Origin: Paramecium tetraurelia
Taxonomy: Eukaryota; Ciliophora; Oligohymenophorea; Peniculida; Parameciidae
Assembly: GCF_000165425.1 (NCBI RefSeq)
Contig: NW_001799019.1
Location: forward strand, 3,165 to 67,164
Reading direction: 5' to 3'
Length of the DNA stretch: 64,000 nt
Positions within the stretch are counted from its first letter, which is position 1. The number at the start of each line of letters is the position of its first letter. The position numbers were made by a program, and so were the translations under genes. Of the stretch, positions 51,256-63,155 are shown one piece after another. The notes under the pieces were generated by a model. The model had not been told where the DNA came from. It was given only the letters and a program-made list of their open reading frames with translations, and did no database searches.

Positions 51256-51474
51256 ATGGGATGTGTAACTTAGAGACAAAAGAAGGATTTTATCTTTTCT
51301 ACAATTCCCGTATAAGAATAACGAGAGGAGGATCTAGACGAGTGGACAAAAGTCATTCAAAAGTAGCAGGGCAGGCATGGGAATCATTCAGGAAGGGCGA
51401 TTCTGACTAAAAGCAAAACTCTATCAGCTAGATATCATCAACCTCTGGAACAAATTGATGAAGAAGAAGTGTGA
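51256..51474 (+). CDS. MGC-start microprotein, 72 aa
   Basis: Starts MGCVTQRQKKDFIF: Gly2 and Cys3 followed by a basic run, again a dual acylation pattern. The middle is acidic (EQREEDLDEWTKVIQ), then basic (GRAILTKSKTLSARY), then ends EEEV. Intronless. Divergent from the MGC gene at 50779-50973, with which it shares only the N-terminal logic. No family recognised. Confidence 0.52.
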
Positions 51475-51552
51475 GTAGTTCTGATTTTTATATTTCTCAA
51501 TTTCCTTCATTTTTACCAATAACCTGAATAGAATATCGTCTTCGATCGAATA

Positions 51553-52129
51553 ATGATATTTAAATATGTTGCATCATAATAATATGACATAATTGGAATT
51601 GCTTTTAAGATTTTCGTTGTTTAATTAAATCATAAAGTTTATGTATATTCACATATAAATTTGAGAGTAACTAATTCTCCCATTATTTATGTCAGAGTCC
51701 TTAATAACTAGCTGATAGATACATTATACTTGTTAACCACACGTAATAGACGTAATTACCAGTTGAATTTGAAGGATTTTAAAAAATAGATAATTCAGTG
51801 TTTATCAATTCGCTACATCATCACAATCCAGTCAAGGTATCAGGTGGAAAAGTATCGAATTTAGAGTTCAAAGAAGTATTACATAAGCTTTTGGGGATGT
51901 TGGAGTGGAACTGATATTAATTATCACTAATTATGTGTTATTTGCAAGATAATTAAATGGTTTTGGATTCTATTTTGTAATCAGTATTTCTGATTTGAAT
52001 AACTATGAAATTAAATATGTCAATAACTAAGGTTTCAACAAAAGAGATTTCAAAATGGAGATGCTAACGTCTATAATTGTAATTACTAAGTTTGCGTAGT
52101 TCGATTGCTCGATATTTTAATATCATATC
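51553..52129 (+). CDS. Doubtful hypothetical frame with one mini-intron
   Basis: ATG at 51553. A 28-nt GTA...TAG intron near 51836 keeps an open reading with mixed residues (AFKIFVVQLNHKVYVYS, RSITQAFGDVGVELILII, FGFYFVISISDLNNY). The frame runs into the upstream region of the cyclin gene with no clear TGA, so the end given is arbitrary. Could be coding or chance. Confidence 0.25.
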
Positions 52130-52179
52130 ATAATTTTATATAATATATATAATTATTACATATATATCTTTTAGGGAAA

Positions 52180-52702
52180 ATGGATGTAGAATATGTTGGG
52201 GTAAAGCAGGAATTCCTAGAAGATAGTATCATTTACTCAATTGCCAGAGTTTTAGATGAAATCGTTAGAGAGACTGACATAATTGAGAGTCCCTAACAAA
52301 CTGCATTTCATACAAATAAAAAACCTGCAATAAGTCTGGCAAAATATTTAGAGCGTATCCAAATGTACTCTTATTGCAGCAATGAATGTTTCATCTTGGC
52401 ATTGATCTACATTGACAGGATCTAATAAAAGAACCAAGATGTTGTTATCAATAGTTTTTGTGTCCACAGGTATGCAACACTTCTATGTTAGATTTATGTT
52501 CGCATGCATCATTCTGAGCATTAAATATAACGATGATGATTACTATAAGAATGACTACTATGCCAAGGTCGGGGGAATCACAATCAGCGAGATAAACAAA
52601 TTAGAATAAGAACTGTTAACTTTGCTCGATTACGAGCTTTATGTTAGTTAATAACAATACTACTTTTACAAGGATAAATTGATGAAATATGCAAAACTAT
52701 GA
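52180..52702 (+). CDS. Pho80/U-type (P-type) cyclin
   Basis: 166 aa after a 22-nt intron at 52470-52491. Features of the Pho80-like cyclin fold in order: [76 protein letters not shown]; then LLDYELYVS. These match the U/P cyclin pattern in which the HR and K-[FY]-x-[DN]-D and GG[IV]-[ST]-x-x-E-[IM]-N-x-L-E blocks are most conserved. Such cyclins activate CDKs in nutrient, phosphate or cell-cycle control. The start ATG follows an AT-rich leader directly. Confidence 0.9.
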
Positions 52703-53676
52703 TTATATAAATAATATAATGGAAATGACTAAGAGATTGGAACATAAATTCAATCATGCATTTGAACCATTTTATCTCCTTGTGTTTTCATGATGCACAT
52801 ATCAATGCTGCAACCATGAACTTCTAGTACGAAAATCCATAAAGAGTGACTCATATTCTTATTTTCTACTATTAAATCGATTGATTACTCATTAAGTAAA
52901 ATTTTGAATAACATATCAATTCATTTTAAACTAAGATTTCTTTCTCTCTATACTACTTCAGTTCTTCTAAATCAATTATATTCACATCTTTCATATTTAT
53001 CAACACAACAATTTGATCTCGAAATTTCTTAGAATTTATCAACTCATTCGAATTCATAGCATTTCAAATCTAGATTAAATAAATGTCATTATCTCTCTGA
53101 TTTGAACATTTATTCACCTTAAACAGATGATGTCAGTTACATTCATAATTGTGGATTAAATTGCTTTATTAATCAATAAGTATTATGTATAAATCAAATT
53201 AATCTTTTATTTGTGATTCTGTTTGAAACAACTAAATTGATTAGAATTTGTTTGATTTATAACATAAATTATACATATCATCAAGCCTAGATATGAAAAA
53301 TGAGATAGTTGAATTAGTGCAATTAAAATTATTATTAAATCAAACAGTTGATTAAATTATTAAATTCTTATTTATTAGATGGTTTGATAATTAAACAAGA
53401 ATAAAAAATTTCTTAATGAACAAGGAATTATTATTCATAAATTCCTACTTAAAATTTATTAATAACCTTTGATTATAATAAAAAGTAATCTAATAATATT
53501 TAATAATCTATCTCAAATTTTTATCGCTTACTTAAAGATGTAACAATATTGACCAAAAAATTATTAATTTTGATGTTAAATTAAATTGATTTTCCATCGA
53601 TAAAGGTGAATAGTCCTAGAAGATTTTATATATAAATTATACTTTTGATAAAAATAACATAAATTTATCAACAAAA
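52703..53676. other. Intergenic, very AT-rich
   Basis: About 1 kb with long A/T runs and no gene called. The minus strand stays open for long stretches, but residues are almost only Leu/Ile/Asn/Lys/Phe, as expected from composition. Confidence 0.5.
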
Positions 53677-56590
53677 TCATTGATATTAATTATTATTTTC
53701 TGTATCAATTTTAGCCATAGCTTATCTCGGAGGTCTTTATATTATTGATGTCGAAATATATTTGGACTTGGAAAACGATTCTGAAATAATGTTTTCCTAT
53801 TCAGATTTTGGTATTTATTTGGTTAAGGAAGAACTCTATTTAAAATTGATAAATGCATTACACGAACAACTGAAGATTGCAAAGTTGAAATATTAATTTT
53901 CTATTCATACTTGATTTTCATTTGATCAATTTCTTTTATTTTCTCACTCAATTCTTGATTCTTATTCTGCACTATCAAATCCCTATCTATTAAACAATTT
54001 TATAAGTATGTCATTTAGGATAATCTATATTTATGAAAAATAATTACAGATTTTCATTCTCACTGTAAACTTTGTGAAGTTGTTCCTATAAACATTGGAT
54101 CTAATTCTCTAGGTTGCTATTTTATTATTAGAATATAGAGAGAGTCTTACGATTATTTTCAGCCTCTTTGTTAACTTATTCACTTTATTTCCTTTATTTA
54201 TTCATCAAACTATACGCCTCCTCCATTTCTTTGATTTTTCCTTATAGTTATGAATCCAATAATTAATTTTATTTTTCCAAAGTAAGTGTGTTAGCCTTTA
54301 ATTTTAAGTTAATTTATTCGAATTCCATAAGTTGCTAATCTAAACGAGTGTATTCCTATTTCAACTCGTCATAATCATTAAACTAGTTTTAATTTCTTAA
54401 TTGCAATCTTAAAGATTCTATTTCATGAAGTCGTTCCTCTGTAACAATATTCAACCTCTTTGTTTCTTGAATTTATAAGAGTAATCTCTATTCATTGTCC
54501 TATAACTAATTATTCAATTAGTATTTCTAAGTTTCCCATGACATCCTTTCAGCTTAGAATTTCATTTCCAAATCTCTCAATTCCAATCCATGTTTTTATA
54601 AATTTGAAATCTCCTATTAATACACATCAATTTATGTATAGAGTTCTTCTATTTCTTAAAGGTAAGTCCTTTGCTTACCATCAAAATCTTGAACTTTTAC
54701 TTACTCTACATTTAACTGACCTCGAACTCTTTCTAATTCACTCGCTAAAAGTGCGATTTTAGATTCCAAAGATTAATTAATGACAACACTTTATTGCTTC
54801 CTATCCTGATCTTGCTAAGATATGATATTTTGGTATTACTATATCGATTTTGTTAATGAATGAATTTTTTCATTCTATAAATTAGATTATTCCTCGTAAG
54901 CTTTTAAATTATTAGTAAAATCTTCAATTACTTTCCATAATCGATCTATTTCACTTGCAAAAATGACTATTTTCATTCTCTCTTTGATTAAATCTTCTTT
55001 CATTTTACTATTGTCTTTAACATTAATTTGCAATTATAATTAATAATCTTTAATTTCTGAAAGCAAACTGATTCTTTCATTTTCATTAGCCTATACTTTT
55101 CGTTTATCATCATCCTTTTATCCATCCATGATTGTTTGTTCTTATTTTAAACTTTGTATTACTTTTTCAAGTTCGCTGTTTTAATGCTAAAGTTATTCAA
55201 GCTGTTATTCCTGAATTTAAGTCTCTCTTTTAAAGTTTTGAGTTAATTCCATAATTTATGCATTCATATCTTCTTCCAAATTAGAAATTCTCATATTCAA
55301 ATTATCATTATCACTGTTAAGCAGCATTGATTCTTATTAATAATTGCTGATTTCAATCTCCATTTCCAGAATTGAGTTCTATTGCTGCTAAAGTTCTTTC
55401 TATTTTTATTCTAGTTATCTGCTCAAGGATTCAATTTCATATTAATACTTACTATGAACGATGTCTTTTTCCCTTAAGATAATGTTTAGTCTCTCAACCT
55501 CGGTAGTTAATAAGGTGCATTTGTTTTATAGTTCTTTCTGATTTTGTGTCCAAAAGTCTTACTGTTATTATAATAGCAGAATGTCTTATTCATATTGCAA
55601 TTTTCTCATTGACTCCTGTTCGAATTATAAGTTTCGTTATTCAAATAAACCCAATTATTGTGTGAGATGTTCTATCTATTGAATTTATTCTTAATTTCTA
55701 TGTTCACAATCCTCAATCACTGACCATAATCTCTCAATTTCAGTATTCAGAACAATGATTCTCATCCTATCCTTAATAGAATTGTCTTCCTTGATTTTAG
55801 ATGAATTCTATATATTTTTGAATTGTTGTATCTATAACATCATCTATTATAGGTTCTACTTCAATTATTCATTTTCAATTTTAATATGTTGTATCTCATT
55901 TTGATTGCTGTTAAAACGCATTCTTTCAATTTCCTAAGCCAAGAGTGCACATTTATTTTCCAATTCAGAATTTCTATTCTCTAATTTTGTGACTTAATTG
56001 ATTAAATTAATTTCTTTGATTTGTGGATCAATCTATGATCTCTTCTAAATCTCATAAGATTATAAGTTCTAACTTTCGGCATTGGCCACTCTATCTTAAA
56101 GTTAAATAAGTTCTTTTTGTTTATTTTGAACATAGATTTGTAAATTGTCATATTGTAATTGTTAATCTTTGAGTTGTTTGGATAATTCTTCCTTTTGAGA
56201 GTAGCATTCTTGATATTTTTGATTACCCAAATTAATTTCACGAATATACTCTTCTAATTGGACTTTTAAATGATTTGTTCTTTATTTGTAAGCATCCATT
56301 TATTCTAGCAGTTGTTTTAATTCAATTTGGTGATTCTAATTGGTCTCCTAAAACTAAATCGAAAGGATTTTGTATTAATTTTCAGTTTATCTTAGATATT
56401 ATATTTCTTTGGTCTTATCCTCTAATTGTTTTTTGAGATTATTGAATTCGAACTAATGGGAGGAAGACAGTGTATTATAAACAAGAGAATTGGAAGATTG
56501 CTGTATAGGATCCGATTTATGTGAGTTAGGTTCTAAATCAAAATGAGGATGTTTGGCTTGATTGGGAATCGGAATATTTTTGTGGAGCAT
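53677..56590 (-). CDS. Long coiled-coil protein
   Basis: About 954 aa, with introns of 23 nt and 26 nt (both GTA...TAG) close to the 3' end. After a short N-terminal region (MLHKNIPIPNQAKHPHFD) almost the whole protein is heptad coiled coil rich in Gln, Glu, Leu and Asn (for example EQMDAYKQRTNHLKVQLEEY and LEKVIQSLKQEQ). Two copies of a related block, KDRMRIIVLNTEIERLWSVI and KERMKIVIFASEIDRLWKVI, point to internal duplication. The C-terminus is Ser/Lys/Gln-rich. Likely cytoskeletal or basal-body linked. The in-frame ATG at 56590 is used; an ATG at 56654 is one base out of frame, so the true start may lie upstream. Confidence 0.8.
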
Positions 56591-56716
56591 GTACTCAAGA
56601 GGAGTCAATTTGGTTTGGACATTGGTTTTGGGCTAAGAACTGAGACCGATTCATAATAAATAATTTGAAATTTAAAATAATATCTAGTCATGTGAATAAT
56701 TATAAATATTAATATA

Positions 56717-57051
56717 ATGGAAAGTGCTTTTATATTTGGATGTCTATTCGGAATGGGTATCAGAATGACAGTGAGTAGAGTCATACGTCAACCGTTTCTA
56801 TATAGTAAGGAGTCCTATAAAATAGTGTAGAGTGTCATTAGTATCCAAAGTACATGTTGTACACAGGAATTGCATTCTCTGGATTTGATTGGATCCGTCG
56901 TCTTTCATTGGAAACATTATGTGAGAGAGAGGAATTGTCTGAGTATTTGGTTCGCACTGCTCGAATCAACTAGCTTGCAACTGGAGCTGAATCAGTGGGA
57001 GATTACAAGAAGGAATTTGTCTAAATAGCCGTAGACGAGCACATATATTGA
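56717..57051 (+). CDS. Small membrane protein, 102 aa
   Basis: One 26-nt GTA...TAG intron. The N-terminus is hydrophobic with glycines (FIFGCLFGMGIRM), then basic (SRVIRQPFLY). After the intron comes YPKYMLYTGIAFSGFDWIRR and a charged helical end (LCEREELSEYLVRTARINQ). The design is like accessory subunits of mitochondrial inner-membrane complexes, but I recognise no family. Its stop is 8 nt from the CDC27 stop on the other strand, so transcripts must overlap at their 3' ends. Confidence 0.6.
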
Positions 57052-57059
57052 TTATCATG

Positions 57060-59219
57060 TCATAAATCAAAATCATCGTTGAATTCACTGTTGGGATTGC
57101 TCAGACTTTCCATCAACCCTTTTATCTTCGCCTAATCTTTCATATCAAGTGACATGGCCATATTGAAACAACTAAAAAAACATAAAAGTTTAATTTTACT
57201 TTTATGCTTCTTGGATCTTATTCAACTTTTTTAGTATACGACCCATAAGAATGTAGATGGCAGCTTCTTTGGGAATAAATTGACTCAAAGTCTGCAATTC
57301 ACTCAATGCTTATTCGTATTAATCCAAATTTAATCAATGAATTTGCCTAATTTGATCATAACCAATATATACTTTCTAGTATTTGTTAAGTCCATTCATG
57401 GGATCTAACCTCTCACTCTATTCGAAATACTTCAAGGCTTCCTTATGTTCACCCTTGGCAGCATAACTCATAGCTAAGAATGTAGGGAGAACAGGGTTGT
57501 TGGGATTTATTCTGATGGCTTGGATAAAACACTTAATGGCATCCTCAGTATTTATCCGTCTTGTAATACATGTTGCCCTAACCCCACCAAGCATTGTATT
57601 ATCTCTAATCCAGTGAGGTTGCAGTCTCGTATGATTTTTTGGCTTAATGAAAATTCTCATTCTGTGAAAACTCATGTCCAGACAAAGTGTAAGCATAAGA
57701 GTAATCCTTTCTTAATTGAATGGCTCTCCCAAAGAATTTGATTGAATTGTCAATTTCTTTGATCAAACTAAAACAATTGCCTATTGCAATCCAAGTTTCA
57801 GGTGCTTACATAGAGATTTATAAACAAGAATGTGCTAAATATGTTAATTCTGATTGTTTCTTCAAATGCCATAAACAAGAGGAGTAATAATCCATCCCCT
57901 CCAATCGAGTAGGTTCAATTTGTCTCATCTCCTTCCAAACTCTTTCCGCATCTGTATATTTGACTTAATCCATGAAACTTCTGGCAACTTTCTCCAAAAC
58001 CCATCCTGACCTGTAATGCTGAGGTGGCAGTTTCTAAAAGTTGGCTATTGCCTCTACAGAATAGTTAGTCCATAATTGATATGGATGGGCAAATAATTTT
58101 AAGAGTTGAGGTAAGCTTCCACTAGAATAATTTCAATACCTCATTAAACTAGGCGACGATTGAAGAGTTACACTGCCTACTTTCTAAATGTCACTCTTTT
58201 TTGCATTATAATTCTTATTTTGATTGGATGATAACTGGAATGGTTGACTCAATAGAGATTGATAATTTTATAATCCAATCCCAGGAGTTGGGATCATCTT
58301 CGCACTAATCTTCTTCTATTGAAGTTCTTAAAATATTATCATACTAAACTTACAGGTAAACTTCATTTAACTATTAGATGAGTCATCCAAATGAATGATT
58401 TAAGCCTACACTCCAGTTGTTGAGAATGGTTTCACTCCTTGAGTTTGTCTCTTATTTATCTATTTACTTATGTATTTATTTGAAATTACATTATCAATAA
58501 CTAGAAATTCCTCTTTAACATCATCAACTTCTTTTTAACCAGATTTTGTAATGTTTGACTTGTTCTTAAGTGAGTTTGCAAGTATTTTATAGATGTTGCA
58601 ACTCTATTGTCTGCTCATTTCATATTGTCTCTGCTTTTGATCGATAAACACTTTATTTATTGTGACTGGCTCATTAATCTTGGACAACCTTTCAAAGGCC
58701 ACCCAAAGAGTTGGATTCTGATCCAGTGCTTTATAATACTGTATTTTAGCATCGTCTATTCGAAGCATTGATTCATATATCTATCCCAATAAAAAATCAC
58801 CAAAACTTCCATTAGGTGTATTTGATGACTGCAACAAGAATTGATTGCCAAATGAGGGACCTATTAATGCCATTTCAGCCTCCTTGTACTTTTTGATCCT
58901 AAAATACGCCACTGCCAATTGATAACTACAATCCTATTACACATTTTCACATACCGATTAAACTCTGACTTGCATTCCTTCAATATATGGCATGCCTTAT
59001 AAGGCTGATTCTCATGTAAATAGCATTCTGCTAGTATTGATCTGTGCTCCTCTGTGTCGTGTTCATACACTAATCTCTCAGCTATTGAAATTTGAACTCA
59101 CACTAATTACCCAAAAAGATAGCATTCTATTCCATATGATTCTGCAATGAATCTAGAATAGCTTCTATCAATTATTATTCCAACTAGCTCTTTACTTAAA
59201 GTCCCTCCTCTTCAATCAT
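57060..59219 (-). CDS. CDC27: CDC27/APC3, TPR subunit of the anaphase-promoting complex
   Basis: About 666 aa. The N-terminal TPR block has NAIFLAERLVYEH and RSILAECYLHENQPYKAC. A Ser/Gln-rich linker follows. C-terminal TPRs include APETWIAIGNCFSLIKE, FFGRAIQLRKDYSYAYTLSG, YNAWWGQGNMYYKTDKY, AIRINPNNPVL, KANSLLNLDQYEQALSELQ and AIYILMGRILKKL. This order and the NAWWG-x-G motif are typical of CDC27, which scaffolds APC/C and binds activators through its C-terminal TPRs. Six mini-introns (29, 29, 27, 18, 26, 28 nt) are needed. Two single-base insertions, near 57547 and 57334, break the C-terminal TPRs; with them removed the total length is a multiple of three. Confidence 0.9.
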
Positions 59220-59819
59220 CAATATTTCAAAATTTCAAATAATTATATATACGTTCAATCCAATATAAAAACATGAACATTTTGTTCACATCAAAATAAC
59301 CATATTCAATTTATTATTCAATCGACTGCTCCCCAAACAGATAGCACTCATGAGTTTAATTTTTCCCATAATATTAAACCAGAACTAAAATTTCATATAG
59401 ATAATTATGACCAGTCTAAAATTAGAGTGATATTCGAAGCAATATATTCACACAAATGAATCTGTTTGTCAAGTTCACTCTTAAACAAAAATCAAGAAAA
59501 CGGGTGGCAGCTTAGCTTAAAATAGTTTATGCTTGTCAATTAGATTTTCATACAATTATTTTTCATTTTTTATCTAAAAATAACTTTATTATTACTCATT
59601 TATTTTTACAATATCTCCTTTATGCAAATAAACTAATTATATCTGAACGATCTACATTATTTATAATATTCAATTTAATCTCAATCTTGACCCTAGCAAT
59701 TCCTTTTTAAGAAAATAAGAAAAAAATGTAAAATTTATAATGTTAGATTGTGGGGTGATAGAAATCATCCAAAGAAACGACTCAAAGGACATTTCAATAC
59801 TAAAATCTTTCAAAAGAAC

Positions 59820-60009
59820 ATGTCATTTCAAAGTTAAAATGAACCTAGCTCCTTCTGTTTTCCCTGTACCTTTGCCTTTGAGCTCATGAATTAACCAATT
59901 TGATGAAGTCTAAATTCTTGAATTACTTGAAAAAGCCAATTATTTCAATGATTAAATCTTGATCCTCCCTTTTCATCAACCATATCCTCATTCTATTTAA
60001 TACAAATGA
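59820..60009 (+). CDS. Doubtful small ORF, needs one frame change
   Basis: The ATG at 59820 starts SFCFPCTFAFELMNQ, and with one base skipped continues FDEVQILELLEKANYFNDQ and then PFHQPYPHS to a TGA. The second half looks like protein. No suitable intron is seen. The rest of 59220-60232 is AT-rich spacer with nothing recognised. Confidence 0.3.
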
Positions 60010-60232
60010 CCATTCAAAAGATTAAAATGTCTGAATAAATTTTAATTCTATGTTGAGATGAAATAATCATATTCTTAATTTTATAACTAGTTGATTCAAG
60101 GAATTAAGAACTTATTGGCTAGATTTGATTTTTTTTGTATTTTAGGCATTAGTAAATATTTTCATTGTCTTAAAATCTTACTTAATTGAAATTGATTGCT
60201 TTACATTATATTTTTTCAAATTAAAATAGATA

Positions 60233-61633
60233 ATGTAGAAAATAATACTTTCGAGTTTATGGGTGCTTAGTTTAATACTTGTAGATTATTTCTATGGGGA
60301 AACAACATTTGAGATAAGTGATTCAATTACAGAGTATCTGCAATCCTTGTTTGATTATGGGAATGAGAATGGATTAGTAGGTATAATAGAATAGATGAAT
60401 TATAATTAGAAAGTTTTCTGTTAATCTTTTATGTATTTGGGGGAAGATAATTTATGGGAATGGTGTTCATAATTCTTTGGTTGAAATCAGGATTGAAGGA
60501 GTAGATTTTAAAATTAATTACAATGTATTCGATTACTTCATTTCTTGGCCATTTTATTAAAATGATCTTAGCATAGCCAAGACCCTTTTATGAAGAATCA
60601 GATGTTCGACTAGATTTTTGTAAAAAGGGTTATGGAGACCCAAGTGATAATGCTTTAAGGTCTATTGTGTTTTATGTAATTTTATCAGAAACTTTATTAT
60701 TTAAAAAATATAAGGTTTAAGCAAGTGATTTAGGTGTTCTTAGTTCAATTAACTAAGATAAAAAACTTTAATATCATTCTAAATAATTATCAAAGTATAT
60801 CATTCTCATATATTAGTGATGATCTTTACTCATAACTCTATCCAAATACAATGCTTAGTTATAATCAATATAAATTTATGTTGGCTACTTTTTTATTCAT
60901 TACCGGTATTTCCAATTCTTATTTTGGTTTGAATTATCTAAATTAAGTAATAATGGGATGGATTATTGGTGGATATGTGCTCTACCTCTATTATTTTTGT
61001 GATCTTGAGAAATAATTAGAGAGTTTATTTATATAAGCAATCTATAATCAGTCTGATTAACTAAATAACAAACTTCGTCATGTGGGAAGATTGGCTATTT
61101 TCACTGTGTTTCCAATGTTAATTTCAATATTACTCTATTTACTTAGAACTAATAATGTAGAGCTCATTTAGCAATAAGAAGAATGGGGTTTATATTTTTA
61201 AAGTCATTAAAAATGTGAAAATTAATTGGATCGTTTCAATAGGTCGTTTGAAAATTAGGAGATAGTTGGGGCTTGTGTCATCTTTTTGCCCTTTTATCTT
61301 TATTTATGCTGTTATTTTACCCCTGGCCAATATAAGCCTGATTTATACAACCATTAAACTCTTACTCTGAAAGGTGTAGTTAGGGTTTTGATACTTGTTG
61401 GTTTACTTATTTCTCAAGTGTTCATTCATATTTTCACAAGAAAAGTCGTAATGAGCAATAGTTTAGATATCAATGTAGCCTACTTAATAGTAGGTTAATT
61501 ATTCTTAGAACTGTATTTCTCATTATTGTTGATTACAATATTGCCTTTGCTCTATAAATTCTGTAAAGCTGATATCGATGGGGATTTTTTAAGAAGAATC
61601 AACTAAATTGAAATACAAGAAATGGAGTTGTGA
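60233..61633 (+). CDS. PAP2-fold membrane protein lacking catalytic residues
   Basis: 449 aa after introns of 29 and 22 nt. N-terminal signal-like segment LWVLSLILVDYF, then several TM helices. Phosphatase (PAP2) signature regions are in the right order. C1, K-x6-RP, is kept as KMILAQPRPF. C2, normally PSGH, reads PSDN. C3, normally SR-x5-H-x3-D, reads SNSYFGLNYLNQ followed by MGWIIGG. The catalytic His of C2 and the Arg, His and Asp of C3 are thus replaced. The fold suggests relation to lipid phosphatases (sphingosine-1-phosphate or glucose-6-phosphatase type), but it should not be an active hydrolase. The C-terminus has more TM helices (VLILVGLLISQVF, LLLITILPLLY). It ends 23 nt from the convergent RING gene. 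Confidence 0.7.
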
Positions 61634-61656
61634 TTTTAACTTATCAAATATATATA

Positions 61657-62773
61657 TCAATTTAAGAAAATTTTAAATCTATCTTTTATATCCCTTCGAC
61701 ATATAGGACAAAAAGTAAGGCCTTACAGGCATGAATTGCAAACACAAACATGTTTGCAAGGCATGAGTATTGAATCTGCTAGATGACTAACACAAACAAC
61801 ACATTCACGATATTTGGAATCAATAAATTCTTGTTAGCATCCTTTACACCTAGTTGGTTTATTCATTTGTAGACTGAATGGTTCCTGTAGCATATTACAC
61901 CTTAAACACGAAGGGATAAATTGTTCTATTTTACATTAGAAACATATGGAATTCACAATTTCAATGAATGGTCCAAATTCAGAAGGTCTCATTTGAGGTC
62001 TATCTAATTTGAGAAGCTCTCCAAGACAATCTTAGGTATTACATTTCAGAATTAGATAGTCCAATCTGCAGCCTAAGCAATTAAATCGTTAAAGTTAATT
62101 ATTTTCAGCCCTTCTCATTATCTGTTTCTAACCACACAGACATGAAATTTGTTTCATTTTAGTATTGCAATGTTGGCACAAATAGCTTTTATTGTTAGTA
62201 ATATTTAATTTATTTGGTTTTTTGCAATGCAAACATATGAGTCTTTAATATTGATGATTATTTGAGCATCTGAATATGAAGGGTTCAACTAAATCTCTTG
62301 AAAACGCATCCTCCTAACAAATTTTGCAATCATCAATCTAAAAATGTGAATTGCAATTTTCGCAGTAATTCTTCTCGTTCGCATTATTCAGTATTTTCAT
62401 ATTTTTGCATCCAGGACAATTTACAATGTAAAAACCATTTTTGCAAGAGAAACAAATGATTCTTGAACTTTATTTTAGATTCCCCCCATTAATTGCTTAA
62501 GGACATTTACAAAACAAGCATTCAAATATTCTTTGCTTTGCCCCACAAATACATTGTGTTATTGTGTTGAGGTCTCCGTATTTAAAAAATCTAAGGCATA
62601 GCCAAAATTTATTACTTAATATTTTAGCAACTTGTACATTTTACACAAACTGTTTTTATATTACAATCCAAACAATCTAATACATGAATACCCTTTTATT
62701 CAACATATTTTATGTTAAATTTTAAAATTTCTTTATTATTTCCACATCCAAAACAAAAATAATAATTTTCCAT
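61657..62773 (-). CDS. Multi-zinc-ribbon protein with C-terminal RING finger
   Basis: 363 aa after one 25-nt GTA...TAG intron. It has many C-x-x-C pairs along its length (CFGC, CLDC, CVKC, CICG, CLFCKC, CPGC, CENC, CLHC, CQHC, CLGC, CFQC, CLRC), suggesting a row of zinc ribbons. The last 55 residues form a RING: CVVCV ... LMPCKHVCVCNSCL ... CPICRRDI, a C3HC4-type with the short form seen in IAP/MIB-like E3 ligases. It may be a ubiquitin ligase whose zinc ribbons bind protein or RNA. No full-length family is evident to me. Start is the first ATG. Confidence 0.78.
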
Positions 62774-63084
62774 TTATAATATTAAGAATTAAGATATATT
62801 TTTCATACAACTCCTACATTTACTAATTTCAATTTCTATTAAAATTACACTAAAATCTGCATTATATTAAAAATGAATCAAAGATGAAATAATAGTAGAG
62901 CAATTTAATTAATCTATAAATGAAATAGAATGTTCTTGAAATGCTTCCTTTCTTTTAATTACAAGTTTACAGCCAAGGGGAAGAATTTTAATTATTTACA
63001 CCTTGCATCTTGGATATAAGAAAATATGAACATAATTTAATATACTATTATTTATTAATATTATAAAAATAATATAAAAAAGAA

Positions 63085-63155
63085 GGGCTCTCCCGGGAAT
63101 TGAACCCGGCTCACATGCACCCTAAGCATGCATACTACCGATATACTAGAAAGCC
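63085..63155 (-). tRNA. tRNA-Pro (anticodon AGG)
   Basis: On the minus strand a 71-nt cloverleaf folds. The acceptor GGCTTTC pairs with GAGAGCC (one G-U pair), followed by discriminator C. The anticodon stem CATGC/GCATG is perfect around the loop TTAGGGT, giving anticodon AGG. The T stem CCGGG/CCCGG flanks loop TTCAATT. The D arm is short. No intron. The C discriminator base fits eukaryotic tRNA-Pro. The following T-run on the minus strand beyond 63080 can serve as Pol III terminator. Confidence 0.92.

Noticed and set aside
53676-53912. Plus-strand open frame with IAYLGGLYIIDVEIYLDLEN
   Set aside because: It is antisense to the last exon of the coiled-coil gene, which fits with two clean mini-introns and a multiple-of-three length. 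The plus frame has no start.
62600-62640. Apparent +1 shift in the RING protein
   Set aside because: A 25-nt GTA...TAG intron restores the frame without any extra base.
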